Of a stretch of 64,000 nucleotides of DNA, positions 16,201 through 24,402 are shown one piece after another. The position numbers and the translations under genes are program-made. Under the pieces are notes generated by a model. It saw only the letters and a list, made by a program, of their open reading frames with translations, did not search any database and had not been told where the DNA came from. Origin of the DNA: Candidatus Melainabacteria bacterium (GTDB lineage: Bacteria > Cyanobacteriota > Vampirovibrionia > Obscuribacterales > Obscuribacteraceae); NCBI GenBank assembly GCA_003151275.1, contig PLXC01000015.1, positions 62,001 to 126,000 of the forward strand, written 5' to 3'. Each line of letters opens with the position of its first letter. Within the stretch, counting starts at the first letter, position 1.

Positions 16201-17478
16201 TTATTTCAATGCTTCTTTGAAAGCTTCGATCGTGTTGTCGATGTCGTTTTTCGTATGAACTAGCGACATGAAAGCAGATTCAAATTGCGACGGTGGCCAG
16301 TAAACGCCCTTCTCGAGAAGAGCTCGCCAAACTTTGGCAAAGTGCTCTGTATCACACTTTTGAGCACTTTCGAAATCAGTTACTGGTTTCGATGAGAAGA
16401 AAACGCCGAGCATCCCGGGCACCGAAACTACTTGCATCGATTTCGATAGTCCTTTTAAACCGTCGGCAAGTCTGGCCGTATTCTGTTCGAGATGAGCATA
16501 TGTTCCAGGGGATTGCAAAGACTTGAGTTGCGCAATTCCAGCAGCCATGGCGAGTGGATTACCCGATAGTGTACCGGCTTGATAGACGGGACCTTCCGGT
16601 GCCACCATTTCCATTATATCCTTTCGTCCGCCGTAAGCTCCAACAGGAAGTCCGCCACCAATTATTTTGCCCAGGCAAGTGAGGTCTGGTTTGATCTTGT
16701 ACATTTCTTGTGCGCCACCTAGAGCGACTCTGAATCCGGTCATCACTTCATCAAATATCAGCAAGGCACCATGTTCGGTGCAAAGCTCACGCACTGTCGA
16801 CAGGTAATTGTCAGCTGGAAGAATGAGCCCGCTGTTGCCGACGATAGGCTCGATAATTACAGCTGCGATTTCCTTTGCATGCGCCTCGAATGCTTTCTTC
16901 AAAGCGGCAGGATCGTTGAAAGGAATGGAAAGCGTTAGCTTGGTAATTTCTTCAGGAGCGCCTGGTGAACTGGAGATTCCCAATGTGGCTAGACCGGAAC
17001 CTGCTTTTACAAGAAACGAATCAGCGTGACCGTGATAGCAGCCGTCAAATTTGATGATCATAGAGCGCTTGGTGAAAGCGCGAGCCAAACGCACTGCCGA
17101 CATGGTTGCTTCAGTGCCTGAGTTAACCATGCGCACCATTTCGATTGAAGGCACCAGTTTGCAAATCAATTCAGCCATTTCGACTTCCGCTCTGGAAGGT
17201 GCACCAAAACTGGTGCCATACTTAAGAGTGCTTTCAATTGCCTCGAGAACGCGGGGATGGCGGTGACCGAGAATCATCGGACCCCATGAACCAACGTAGT
17301 CAATGTATTTGTTGCCGTCTACATCGAACAAGTGTGACCCATCCGCGTGATCCATAAAAGTCGGTTCGGCACCGACAGATTTACAAGATCGAACTGGGGA
17401 ATTCACCCCACCGGGGATCACCAGCTTGGCACGCTCAAACATTTGGTGTGATCTAGTTGCAACGGCGGCTGTACTCAT
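16201..17478 (-). CDS. hemL: Glutamate-1-semialdehyde 2,1-aminomutase
   Basis: 425 residues. Converts glutamate 1-semialdehyde to 5-aminolevulinate, the last step of the C5 route to tetrapyrroles, using PMP/PLP. Diagnostic segments: VIPGGVNSPVRSCKSVG at the N-terminus, NSGTEATMSAVRLARAFT, CYHGHADSFLVKAGSG, IFDEVMTGFRV, and the PLP Lys in LGKIIGGGLPVGAYGG. Length is normal. The ATG at 17478 is preceded by AAGGTG at good spacing; a GTG at 17490 is a less likely start. It follows the TlpA-like gene by 17 bases in the same direction. Confidence 0.95.
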   Translation of the reverse strand: MSTAAVATRSHQMFERAKLVIPGGVNSPVRSCKSVGAEPTFMDHADGSHLFDVDGNKYIDYVGSWGPMILGHRHPRVLEAIESTLKYGTSFGAPSRAEVEMAELICKLVPSIEMVRMVNSGTEATMSAVRLARAFTKRSMIIKFDGCYHGHADSFLVKAGSGLATLGISSSPGAPEEITKLTLSIPFNDPAALKKAFEAHAKEIAAVIIEPIVGNSGLILPADNYLSTVRELCTEHGALLIFDEVMTGFRVALGGAQEMYKIKPDLTCLGKIIGGGLPVGAYGGRKDIMEMVAPEGPVYQAGTLSGNPLAMAAGIAQLKSLQSPGTYAHLEQNTARLADGLKGLSKSMQVVSVPGMLGVFFSSKPVTDFESAQKCDTEHFAKVWRALLEKGVYWPPSQFESAFMSLVHTKNDIDNTIEAFKEALK

Positions 17479-17495
17479 TTTAATGATCACCTTAT

Positions 17496-17972
17496 TTATT
17501 TAACTTCTTCCTTTACGGCCTTAGCTTCCGACATGATTCGCTCAATTGCTTGTGCTACCATCTTCGGTGCCTTTTCGCCGGCTTTGAAATCACGCATTTT
17601 GCCTTCGGTGTCGAACAGATAGAAGGCGGGGACATATTTATTGTCGAAGGCATCAGTAATTTCGTGCCAGTTGTCGACAACACATGGCTGCTTAACGTCA
17701 TACTCTTCAATTGCCAGCTTGACGTCTTCGACTTTAGTATCACTTTCCTGACGCGGCATGTGCACAGCGATTACTTTCAGTCCCTGTGGACCATATTTCT
17801 CAATCCATCCATTGATGTCAGGCAGCGATTCTTTGCAAGTTCCGCAGCTGATAGCCCAAAAGTGAACTAAGACCGGCGACCCTTTTAGTTCCTCATCTGT
17901 TACTGGACTCGAGTTGAACCAATCAGTGCCACCTTTGAGAGAAGGCAACGGACTGTCCATACGAAGCGGCAT
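17496..17972 (-). CDS. TlpA/ResA-like thioredoxin-fold protein
   Basis: 158 residues. A thioredoxin-like domain of the AhpC-TSA/Redoxin branch: SPVLVHFWAISCGTCKESLP with the redox pair CGTC, LKVIAVHMPRQESD, a third Cys in QPCVVDN, and the cis-Pro loop VPAFYLFDTEGKM. Relatives reduce protein disulfides or act as cytochrome c maturation thioreductases, but this one lacks a signal peptide or anchor. AAGGAGG directly before the ATG at 17972 decides the start; an upstream ATG at 17993 would add seven residues. It precedes hemL in the same transcript. Confidence 0.8.
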   Translation of the reverse strand: MPLRMDSPLPSLKGGTDWFNSSPVTDEELKGSPVLVHFWAISCGTCKESLPDINGWIEKYGPQGLKVIAVHMPRQESDTKVEDVKLAIEEYDVKQPCVVDNWHEITDAFDNKYVPAFYLFDTEGKMRDFKAGEKAPKMVAQAIERIMSEAKAVKEEVK

Positions 17973-18110
17973 GGCACCTCCTTGGCCGGACATACCGGCA
18001 GACCTTTAATTGCGCAAACGATAAAATTTGTTCGCGCTTCGCTTCATTATTTTAGCGCTGCGACGCACATTATCAGCGTTTCGGCGAGATCAAGTTCCAA
18101 TTCTTATCTT

Positions 18111-18142
18111 TAAAAAGAAACCGCCAGGCGAAATACCTGGCG
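18111..18142 (-). terminator. Intrinsic terminator of the peroxiredoxin gene
   Basis: On the minus strand CGCCAGG, a 7-base loop and CCTGGCG form a perfect 7-bp stem, followed by gtttcttttt. It sits 37 bases past the peroxiredoxin stop. Confidence 0.8.
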
Positions 18143-18178
18143 ATTATCTAAATGTTACCTAAATCAAAATTGACTGAA

Positions 18179-18718
18179 TTAAACTGTCAATGGCTTTTGG
18201 CCTGGTTTCCAGTCTGCGCCGCAAAGGCCGCCGGTCTTGATTGCTTCGAGAACTCGAACTGTTTCGTCAACGCTGCGACCAATGTTGAGGCTGTGTACAA
18301 CTTGATATTGAAGAATGCCATCTGGATCGATAATGAACAATCCACGCAGGGCGATTCCTTTGTCTTCCATCAATACACCGTAATCGCGGCTTACATCTTT
18401 GGTGATGTCTGAAGCGAGAACGTAGTTGAGTGAACCTAGTCCACCCTTATCTTCTGGTGTGTTGATCCAAGCGCGGTGGCTGAATACGCTGTCTGTTGAT
18501 ACAGCGATTACTTCTGCGCCGGCTTTCTTGATTTCATCGTACTTAGCGCTGAATGCCTTCAATTCTGTAGGGCAAACGAACGTGAAATCCAATGGATAGA
18601 AGAACATAACAAGGAACTTGCCCTTGTAGTCTGCCAAACGAACATTTTCTTTGAGACCTTTCATGTCCTTGGTGGAGGGCATGTCAAAATCTGGAGCTCT
18701 TTTTCCAACTTGCAACAT
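18179..18718 (-). CDS. Typical 2-Cys peroxiredoxin (AhpC/TSA family)
   Basis: 179 residues. Reduces hydrogen peroxide and organic hydroperoxides. The peroxidatic Cys49 lies in FYPLDFTFVCPTEL, and the resolving Cys166 in GGLCGADW, so both residues of the 2-Cys mechanism are present. The Arg of the active site is in the GRSVDETVRV region. It is of the Prx1/AhpC subgroup. The reductant is not encoded as an adjacent AhpF, although a TlpA-like thioredoxin-fold gene lies just downstream on the same strand beyond the terminator. It is a single-gene transcript by layout. Confidence 0.93.
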   Translation of the reverse strand: MLQVGKRAPDFDMPSTKDMKGLKENVRLADYKGKFLVMFFYPLDFTFVCPTELKAFSAKYDEIKKAGAEVIAVSTDSVFSHRAWINTPEDKGGLGSLNYVLASDITKDVSRDYGVLMEDKGIALRGLFIIDPDGILQYQVVHSLNIGRSVDETVRVLEAIKTGGLCGADWKPGQKPLTV

Positions 18719-18825
18719 AGAGAGGTTACTCCGACAACAATGGTGGGGATTAGTCGAAAATCTTAGATCGACTAAGTCTAAAAGTGGAAAGGTTTAATGG
18801 AAATTGCACAATTAGGAAACGTCGT

Positions 18826-19065
18826 TCATTTTTGCTTGCCGGTTGCTTTAGCCGGTACTTTGGCCGGCGCCTTGGCATTGGTTTCGGCTTCTATAGCCTG
18901 CCACTGAGACAAATCGCGAGATAGCGAATGCTCGGCAACATACTTCTGGATTAGTGGACTGGACGGGCTCCAGCCGATTGTCAGTAAGTGCAAAAGGTGG
19001 TCCGAAGGCGACACACTCTGCTTGCTCCGACCTAGTTCGGCATCGGCGTTATTGTCATTGGACAT
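18826..19065 (-). CDS. Small hypothetical protein
   Basis: 79 residues. A polar N-terminus is followed by a core SPSDHLLHLLTIGWSPSSPLIQKYVAEHSLSRDLSQWQ, of which the LLTIGWSPSSPLI part looks conserved-protein-like, and then an Ala/Lys/Pro tail (APAKVPAKATGKQK). A strong ribosome-binding site AAGAGGA (minus strand, 19072-19078) stands 7 bases before the ATG, which makes it likely to be real. It is transcribed divergently from rplU. No function is recognised. Confidence 0.6.
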   Translation of the reverse strand: MSNDNNADAELGRSKQSVSPSDHLLHLLTIGWSPSSPLIQKYVAEHSLSRDLSQWQAIEAETNAKAPAKVPAKATGKQK

Positions 19066-19222
19066 TGGTGATTCCTCTTGAGATTGGACCCATAGCCCGA
19101 AGAAGAATGATTAAGCTGCGCTTTACGTTGATCAAGAGTTCTCTTCCAGCCGACTGCCAGCCAACAATTATCTTCTATAACGTGGCGAAAGGCTGCCCTG
19201 CAGTTGTTAGGAAATGCTTGAT

Positions 19223-19252
19223 TTGACCCTCCACGCTATTATTTGATAGTAT
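19223..19252 (+). promoter_or_regulatory. Putative sigma-70-type promoter for rplU-rpmA-murE
   Basis: TTGACC (19223-19228), 18-base spacer, TAGTAT (19247-19252). Position, orientation and spacing suit the ribosomal-protein operon. The resulting leader would be about 175 nt. Confidence 0.45.
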
Positions 19253-19331
19253 TCTTCTTCAATTGTGCCGTAATGAGCATCATTGCCCGCTATTTGATTA
19301 ACGTAAAATAGCCGCAATTAGTTCAACGGGT

Positions 19332-19403
19332 AGCAAAACTTTTGCTGACAATTTACTGTTAAGTAAATTCGGCCCAGCAACAGCTAAATCGGAATCACTG
19401 GGC
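19332..19403 (+). promoter_or_regulatory. Structured 5' leader of rplU (three consecutive hairpins)
   Basis: Three perfect stems follow one another: AGCAAA/TTTGCT (19332-19346), AATTTAC/GTAAATT (19350-19369) and GCCCAG/CTGGGC (19372-19403). The last ends 32 bases before the rplU ATG. Ribosomal-protein operons are often controlled by leader structures, so an autoregulatory or attenuation role is plausible. I cannot match it to a named leader family. Confidence 0.45.
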
Positions 19404-19435
19404 ACTGCCAGGTAGAGAGAGAATCGGAGACAAAG

Positions 19436-19957
19436 ATGTTTGCCATAGTAGAAGCTTGCGGAAGACAGTATCAGCTAGAAGCTGGTCGTTTCGTTGATGT
19501 CGATTTGACAGAAGGCGAAGAAGGGGCTGCTTTCGTATTCGACAAAATCTTGATGATTGTCGACGGTGCCAATTCAACCATGGGTGCGCCGTTCATTGAA
19601 GGCGCCAAGGTGAGCGGAAAGATTCTTTCCCACCATAAAACCAAAAAAATCATTGTTTATCACATGAAGCCTAAGAAAGGCACACGTAAGAAACAGGGTC
19701 ACAGACAGCATTACACTCGTATTTTGATTGATTCAATTGAATTGAAAGACAAAGTGTTAGCCAAGGCTGAAGAGCGTCAAGCCAAGCCAGCTAAGGCTGC
19801 CAAAGAGCCTGCAGCAAAAACCGCGAAGTCCGAAGCCAAAAAATCAGCTAAATCTGCTAAGTCTGCTGAGCCTAAAAAGGCTAAAGCAGCTGAGAAGAAG
19901 CCGGCTGCGCCAAAGAAAGCAGAGCCAAAATCAAGCGGCAAGAAAAGCAAAAGCTAG
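19436..19957 (+). CDS. rplU: 50S ribosomal protein L21 with long basic tail
   Basis: 173 residues. The first 105 are a standard bL21: [23 protein letters not shown], then [31 protein letters not shown], the signature C-terminal motif of the family. It binds 23S rRNA together with L20. Most bacterial L21 proteins end near residue 103; here about 65 extra residues of Ala/Lys repeats (such as [15 protein letters not shown]) form an unstructured basic extension. It heads an operon with rpmA (44 bases downstream) and murE. Confidence 0.95.
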   Translation: MFAIVEACGRQYQLEAGRFVDVDLTEGEEGAAFVFDKILMIVDGANSTMGAPFIEGAKVSGKILSHHKTKKIIVYHMKPKKGTRKKQGHRQHYTRILIDSIELKDKVLAKAEERQAKPAKAAKEPAAKTAKSEAKKSAKSAKSAEPKKAKAAEKKPAAPKKAEPKSSGKKSKS

Positions 19958-20001
19958 GCAACGTAATGCGTCGCAAGGCGCATGAACAGGAGAGATAAGT
20001 C

Positions 20002-20253
20002 ATGGCACATAAGAAGGGCGGCGGCTCTACTCGCAACGGACGAGATAGCCAACCTAAACGCCTCGGAGTTAAGAAATACGGCGGCGAGCACGTCATCTCG
20101 GGCAACATCATCGCTCGCCAACGCGGCACGAAGATTCATCCTGGTGTGAACGTGAGAATCGGCAGCGACGATACTCTCTATGCAATTGCTGCAGGTTTCG
20201 TTAAGTTCGAGATGCGCCGCGGCGCCAAGCTAGCAAGCGTATATCCAGCCTAG
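20002..20253 (+). CDS. rpmA: 50S ribosomal protein L27
   Basis: 83 residues. bL27 sits near the peptidyl-transferase centre, where its N-terminal tail reaches toward the tRNA CCA ends. The N-terminus [28 protein letters not shown] is the canonical mature form, with no cleavable extension of the type found in Firmicutes. Also seen: [15 protein letters not shown] and the C-terminal FVKFEM. AGGAG lies 12-13 bases before the ATG. Its stop overlaps the murE start by one base. Confidence 0.96.
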   Translation: MAHKKGGGSTRNGRDSQPKRLGVKKYGGEHVISGNIIARQRGTKIHPGVNVRIGSDDTLYAIAAGFVKFEMRRGAKLASVYPA

Positions 20254-21833
20254 TGCCAGAAAACCAGCGTCCAGCCAAGCAACTTCTGCCTGCGCTCGAA
20301 CGAATTGGTGGCGTAGTAGCATCTAAGTCACAGTCTCAGGCTGTGACTTTTAGTGGCGTCTGTTATGACTCACGCAAAGTGGCACAAGGCGATGCATTTG
20401 TCTGTATCGAAGGCGAGAAGTTTGACGGCAACAAATTCATTGACGATGCCATAAAAGCAGGCGCATCGTGCATTGTGTCCCAGCGCAAGAGTGACAGGAC
20501 ACTGTCGATTCCGTACATCACGGTGCCTGACGTGCGCTCTGCATTAGCCGAGTTAGCTGCCTATTTCTATGACGAACCAAGCAGCAAGATCCGCTTGATA
20601 GGCGTGACTGGCACCAATGGAAAGACAACAACAACACATCTTGTCGAACATATTTTCTTAGCCGATCGGCGCAAGATCGGCTTGATAGGCACACTTGGCG
20701 CGAGATGGTCGGAAGCGAATCAGCCTTCGCAATACCTGGACACCAAACACACGACCCCACAGGCGTCTGATCTACAGGCTTTGCTGGGTGATATGGCGAG
20801 CAAAAACGTTTCCCACGTGGCGATGGAAGTTTCCAGTCATGCCCTTGCACTTGAGCGGGTACACGGCTGCGAGTTCGCCGTGGCGTGCCTGACCAACGTG
20901 ACGCAGGACCATCTTGATTTCCACAAAACAATGGATCATTACTGGAAAGCAAAGCGCCGGTTGTTCGAGATGCTGGTGAAAAGCCGACAGACAAACAAGA
21001 CTTCGGTGATAAACAACGACGATGAACTCGCCTCTGAATTTATCAAAGCGACCAGCGGCACCGATGTGCGCAGATGGACTTACGGCTGGAACGAAAAGTC
21101 AGACGCTTTGCCGCAGAGAGTATCCGAGCGCGCCGATATGTTTGTGAAAAGCGCGACCTTCGACTTCAGAGGCACGCGTTTGAAGTTGGAAACGCCGCAC
21201 GGCGAGCTAGACTTGGACCTGCATTTGAACGGACGCTTCAACGTCTACAACGTCATGGCCGCTCTCCTTATATGTATGGCTGAGGGAGTTGACCTTGAGG
21301 TCTGCAAGGAAGCGCTGGAAGTATTTAAGGGAGTCGCAGGTCGATTCGAAACCGTGACTACAGGCGGCGATAAGGCCGAACCACTCTGCCTCGTCGATTA
21401 TGCGCACACCCCAGACGGGCTTGACAACGTACTGAAAGCAGCACGAGCTCTGGTTCCTGAACGGGGTCAATTGATTGTGGTATTCGGATGCGGGGGTGAT
21501 CGAGACGCGACAAAGCGCCCGCAAATGGGAAAGATCGCCGACGATCTTGCCGACGTAGTGGTTGTCACGTCTGACAATCCACGCTCAGAAGATCCAGATC
21601 TGATCATCAAGAACATCCTGACCGGTATAAAACGCAGTGAAAATCTAATTGTGGAAGCAGATCGTGCTAGAGCAATAAAGCGGGCCGTGGATAAGGCTGC
21701 CGATGTCGATATTGTCGTGGTAGCAGGCAAGGGCCACGAAACTTATCAGATCCTGAGTGACAAAACAATTGATTTCGACGATAGAATCGAGGTGCGCAAA
21801 GCTCTTGAAGAACGTTGGAACGGGTCACGATAG
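20253..21833 (+). CDS. murE: UDP-N-acetylmuramoyl-tripeptide synthetase (meso-DAP-adding type)
   Basis: 526 residues from a GTG that shares its G with the rpmA stop. Adds the third residue to the peptidoglycan stem peptide in the cytoplasm, using ATP. Mur ligase features are complete: FSGVCYDSRKV (N-terminal UDP-binding), P-loop GVTGTNGKTTTTHL, HTTPQASDLQ, MEVSSHAL, and FGCGGDRDATKRPQMG in the C-terminal domain. The residue-selecting motif is DNPR (in VTSDNPRSEDP), the form associated with meso-diaminopimelate rather than lysine, so the wall is probably DAP-type. The tight coupling to rplU-rpmA links wall synthesis to ribosome production. Confidence 0.95.
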   Translation: MPENQRPAKQLLPALERIGGVVASKSQSQAVTFSGVCYDSRKVAQGDAFVCIEGEKFDGNKFIDDAIKAGASCIVSQRKSDRTLSIPYITVPDVRSALAELAAYFYDEPSSKIRLIGVTGTNGKTTTTHLVEHIFLADRRKIGLIGTLGARWSEANQPSQYLDTKHTTPQASDLQALLGDMASKNVSHVAMEVSSHALALERVHGCEFAVACLTNVTQDHLDFHKTMDHYWKAKRRLFEMLVKSRQTNKTSVINNDDELASEFIKATSGTDVRRWTYGWNEKSDALPQRVSERADMFVKSATFDFRGTRLKLETPHGELDLDLHLNGRFNVYNVMAALLICMAEGVDLEVCKEALEVFKGVAGRFETVTTGGDKAEPLCLVDYAHTPDGLDNVLKAARALVPERGQLIVVFGCGGDRDATKRPQMGKIADDLADVVVVTSDNPRSEDPDLIIKNILTGIKRSENLIVEADRARAIKRAVDKAADVDIVVVAGKGHETYQILSDKTIDFDDRIEVRKALEERWNGSR

Positions 21834-21970
21834 TCACCAAATATTGAACCGTGGTCAGTTAGCGGACCCATTAAATCGCCGTCTCACCTTGCTGGAAACC
21901 GCAAAGCATCAGGCTGTGGGTATAATTTAAACTGGCGCTGGCTCTATTGCTGCCTAAGTCGGGGACAAAC

Positions 21971-22792
21971 GTGGGCATAAACTTTCACATTACATCTGTT
22001 CGGGAAGGCACGATATTCAATGTGATGCAATTCCTCAGCCTTGAGAGAGTGACTGGCATTCTCAACATCTCATTTGGCCGTCATCTTCCTGAAAGCACAA
22101 TTTACTTCGTCGCAGGAAACGTGACTACAGCAGAGTTCGGCACAATTGTTGGAGACGCAGTTCTCGACATGCTCTTGTGTCAAGAGTATGCGATCAAAGA
22201 AGTTAGTTTCGCTCCGGGTCGAATCTCTCAATTGAATGAGCAAGCAATTATTGTGCGTGCGTCCAGTTTGTCTGGCGTGATGCTGAACGTTTCAAAAGAC
22301 GTGGACAGATGCGAGTCGCGTCCATTTATCTACGGCATGCTGCCCATGCAAACGAGTGGTGGACGAAAAGTGGATTCTCTTCTGAGTGTTATGTACGACT
22401 TCCCAAACTGGAATGATTTTCTGATTGCTGTGCCCCGCAGCGACAATGACAAGGGTGCACCATTACCGCAATGCGTTCTTTTGCATCGAGCCTTATCACG
22501 ATCCGCCCTCACGTACCAAGTGCCACTAGTCAGTTTGAAAAGTCTACGGTCGTTGCTTGACATAGTTCAGCCATTGAGCGAGAAAGAGAGTAATAACCTG
22601 CGTGGATATATGCGAAGCCTTCTACCTCATCCCAAAGCCACTCATATGTCGATCGAAAGATTCTACGCATTCGCCAGTGCAATCGAGTCAATTGCTCAAC
22701 GACGTTCAAGTGACGTCGGCGACAAAGCTCGACGTGCAATTCACTTGCTCATTCAAAATACAACGAAAATGAGCGAAACAGTAAATGCCTGA
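21971..22792 (+). CDS. DUF4388/PATAN-like domain protein
   Basis: 273 residues from a GTG preceded by GGGGA at 21961-21965; a TTG at 21947 is a possible earlier start. The N-terminal 95 residues fit the DUF4388 (PATAN-like) pattern: an opening strand, NVMQFLSLERVTGILNISF, STIYFVAGNVTTAEFGTIVGDAVLDMLL. These domains occur in two-component and gliding-related proteins of Myxococcota, Cyanobacteria and relatives, and mediate protein interactions. The remaining part is helical and unrecognised. Its stop overlaps the deacetylase start by 8 bases, so the two are translationally coupled. Confidence 0.6.
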   Translation: MGINFHITSVREGTIFNVMQFLSLERVTGILNISFGRHLPESTIYFVAGNVTTAEFGTIVGDAVLDMLLCQEYAIKEVSFAPGRISQLNEQAIIVRASSLSGVMLNVSKDVDRCESRPFIYGMLPMQTSGGRKVDSLLSVMYDFPNWNDFLIAVPRSDNDKGAPLPQCVLLHRALSRSALTYQVPLVSLKSLRSLLDIVQPLSEKESNNLRGYMRSLLPHPKATHMSIERFYAFASAIESIAQRRSSDVGDKARRAIHLLIQNTTKMSETVNA

Positions 22793-23477
22793 AAATCCAA
22801 AAGATGATTTTATCGACGAAGTTTCCCATCACAGAATGGCAATGCTTACGTGGCTCGGCAAGCGGATTTTGCCTAGTGGTCATTGGTCTGGACATGAAGA
22901 GAATAATGCCGAAAAACCACGCCTCTATTTAACGTATGACGATGGACCACATCCAGAAACAACACCACAGCTGATCGAGTTACTTGCTAGCGAGAACATT
23001 TGTGCGACGTTTTTCCTAGTCGGTTCACACGTAGCAAAGTATCCAGAGTTGGTCAAGCAACTGGCTGATGCTGGACATGTGATCGGCAATCACACTTATC
23101 ACCACGAATTTCTGCCAATGCTAACGAGCCATCGCATCGAGACGGAAATCGAGAGAGCGAACGTAGCAATTTTTCAAGCATGTGGACAAACTCCAACTTT
23201 ATTTAGGGCACCACATGGAGTACTAGACGCGCGCGTTGCGGACTGCCTGAAGGAACGCTCAATGAAAGCGGTATACTGGAGCTGTGTCTCGGAAGACTGG
23301 CTGCCTTTGGGAGCCAACAGAGTCGTCTCGCGCATTGTCCGCAAAGTATCAGACGGCGCCCTCATCGTTTTGCACGAAGGCTGGTTTCCGCACCAAACAC
23401 TTGAAGCCACCCGTGGTGTGATCAAGTTCGCAAAAGAAGCCGGTTATGTTTTTGAACCACTCCGTCCAGCAGTTTAA
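22785..23477 (+). CDS. Polysaccharide deacetylase (NodB homology domain)
   Basis: 230 residues. A carbohydrate esterase family 4 domain: motif 1 TYDDGPHPET (catalytic base and metal Asp), motif 2 HVIGNHTYHHE (H-x3-H metal ligands), motif 3 FRAPHGV, and LIVLHEGW at the end. Such enzymes remove N-acetyl groups from peptidoglycan, chitin oligomers or exopolysaccharide. No signal peptide or membrane anchor is visible: the protein starts with a polar stretch, so export is uncertain. It overlaps the DUF4388-like gene by 8 bases and is followed 9 bases later by a ZIP transporter gene. Confidence 0.88.
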   Translation: MPENPKDDFIDEVSHHRMAMLTWLGKRILPSGHWSGHEENNAEKPRLYLTYDDGPHPETTPQLIELLASENICATFFLVGSHVAKYPELVKQLADAGHVIGNHTYHHEFLPMLTSHRIETEIERANVAIFQACGQTPTLFRAPHGVLDARVADCLKERSMKAVYWSCVSEDWLPLGANRVVSRIVRKVSDGALIVLHEGWFPHQTLEATRGVIKFAKEAGYVFEPLRPAV

Positions 23478-23486
23478 TTTCCGGCG

Positions 23487-24275
23487 GTGCGCATGCTCTG
23501 GTTCCACGCAATCGCAAGCGTATCTCTTGTATCGCTGATCTCCCTCTGTGGGGTCATCGCCATTCCCGTGAGCAAGAGTACGATTGATCGGGTTTTGTTC
23601 TACCTGGTTGCACTTGGTACAGGCGCAATGCTGGGCAATGCATTCTTCCATCTAATCCCTGAATCTTTTGAGCACGGACTAAACCCGATTCTGATTTCAG
23701 CACTGCTGGCGGGCGGATTTCTGCTCTGCTTCATTCTCGAAAAGGTGCTTAACTTTCGCTGCCATCACAGCAGCGATGGTCACTGCCACGACGACCACGG
23801 TTTTGAAAACTCCGGCAACGGCGGTCACATTCATGCTACTGGCTGGATGAACGTTGTTTCCCATGTTATGGATAATTTCACTGACGGCGTCCTGATCGCC
23901 GTCTCATGGCTGGACAGCCCCGCCATCGGCATCGCAACCACGCTTGCCATCGTACTTCATGAAATTCCGATGGAATTCGGTGGGTTCGGTGTCCTCGTGA
24001 ACGCGGGATTCAGTAAGAAGGCAGCGGTGATCGTCAACTTTTGCTCGGCGCTGATTGCCACCGCCGGTACTGTCCTGACACTTTGGCTCGGTTCGGTAAT
24101 ACAAGGTCTTGCCGGTTACATGACGCCCTTCGCGGGTGGCATGGTTCTATACATCGCAGCTGTAGGGCTCATCCCTAGGCTACAACAGGAGATTGACCCG
24201 AGCCGCTCGGCTGTTCAGTTCTCCGTAATGTTTGCAGGAATTCTGGCGCTCATGCTCGTTAAGTTTCTCGGCTAG
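23487..24275 (+). CDS. ZIP family divalent metal transporter
   Basis: 262 residues, about eight membrane helices. ZIP hallmarks: a His-rich cytosolic loop between helices 3 and 4 (CHHSSDGHCHDDHG), the helix 4 metal motif HVMDNFTDGVLIA (the family has HxxxDxxxDG), and the helix 5 motif HEIPMEFGGFGVL (family HEIPhElGDFgvL). ZIP proteins import Zn, Fe or related cations. It reads from a GTG at 23487; an ATG two codons later is equally possible. It probably belongs to the preceding two-gene transcript. Confidence 0.9.
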   Translation: MRMLWFHAIASVSLVSLISLCGVIAIPVSKSTIDRVLFYLVALGTGAMLGNAFFHLIPESFEHGLNPILISALLAGGFLLCFILEKVLNFRCHHSSDGHCHDDHGFENSGNGGHIHATGWMNVVSHVMDNFTDGVLIAVSWLDSPAIGIATTLAIVLHEIPMEFGGFGVLVNAGFSKKAAVIVNFCSALIATAGTVLTLWLGSVIQGLAGYMTPFAGGMVLYIAAVGLIPRLQQEIDPSRSAVQFSVMFAGILALMLVKFLG

Positions 24276-24402
24276 GAGCGCCAATGCACAAACATTGTGC
24301 GCTGTGTCATGAAGGCATTACAAGTTGGCAAGTTGGTGGTGAACAATCAACTTGATATACTTCGCTTGAGTTCCTTTAATTCCCGAGACTACAGAATTTA
24401 CT

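Noticed and set aside
19300..19435. tRNA gene upstream of rplU
   Set aside because: The stems found are simple hairpins; no cloverleaf with a T-loop GTTCRAnYC and CCA-type acceptor could be built.
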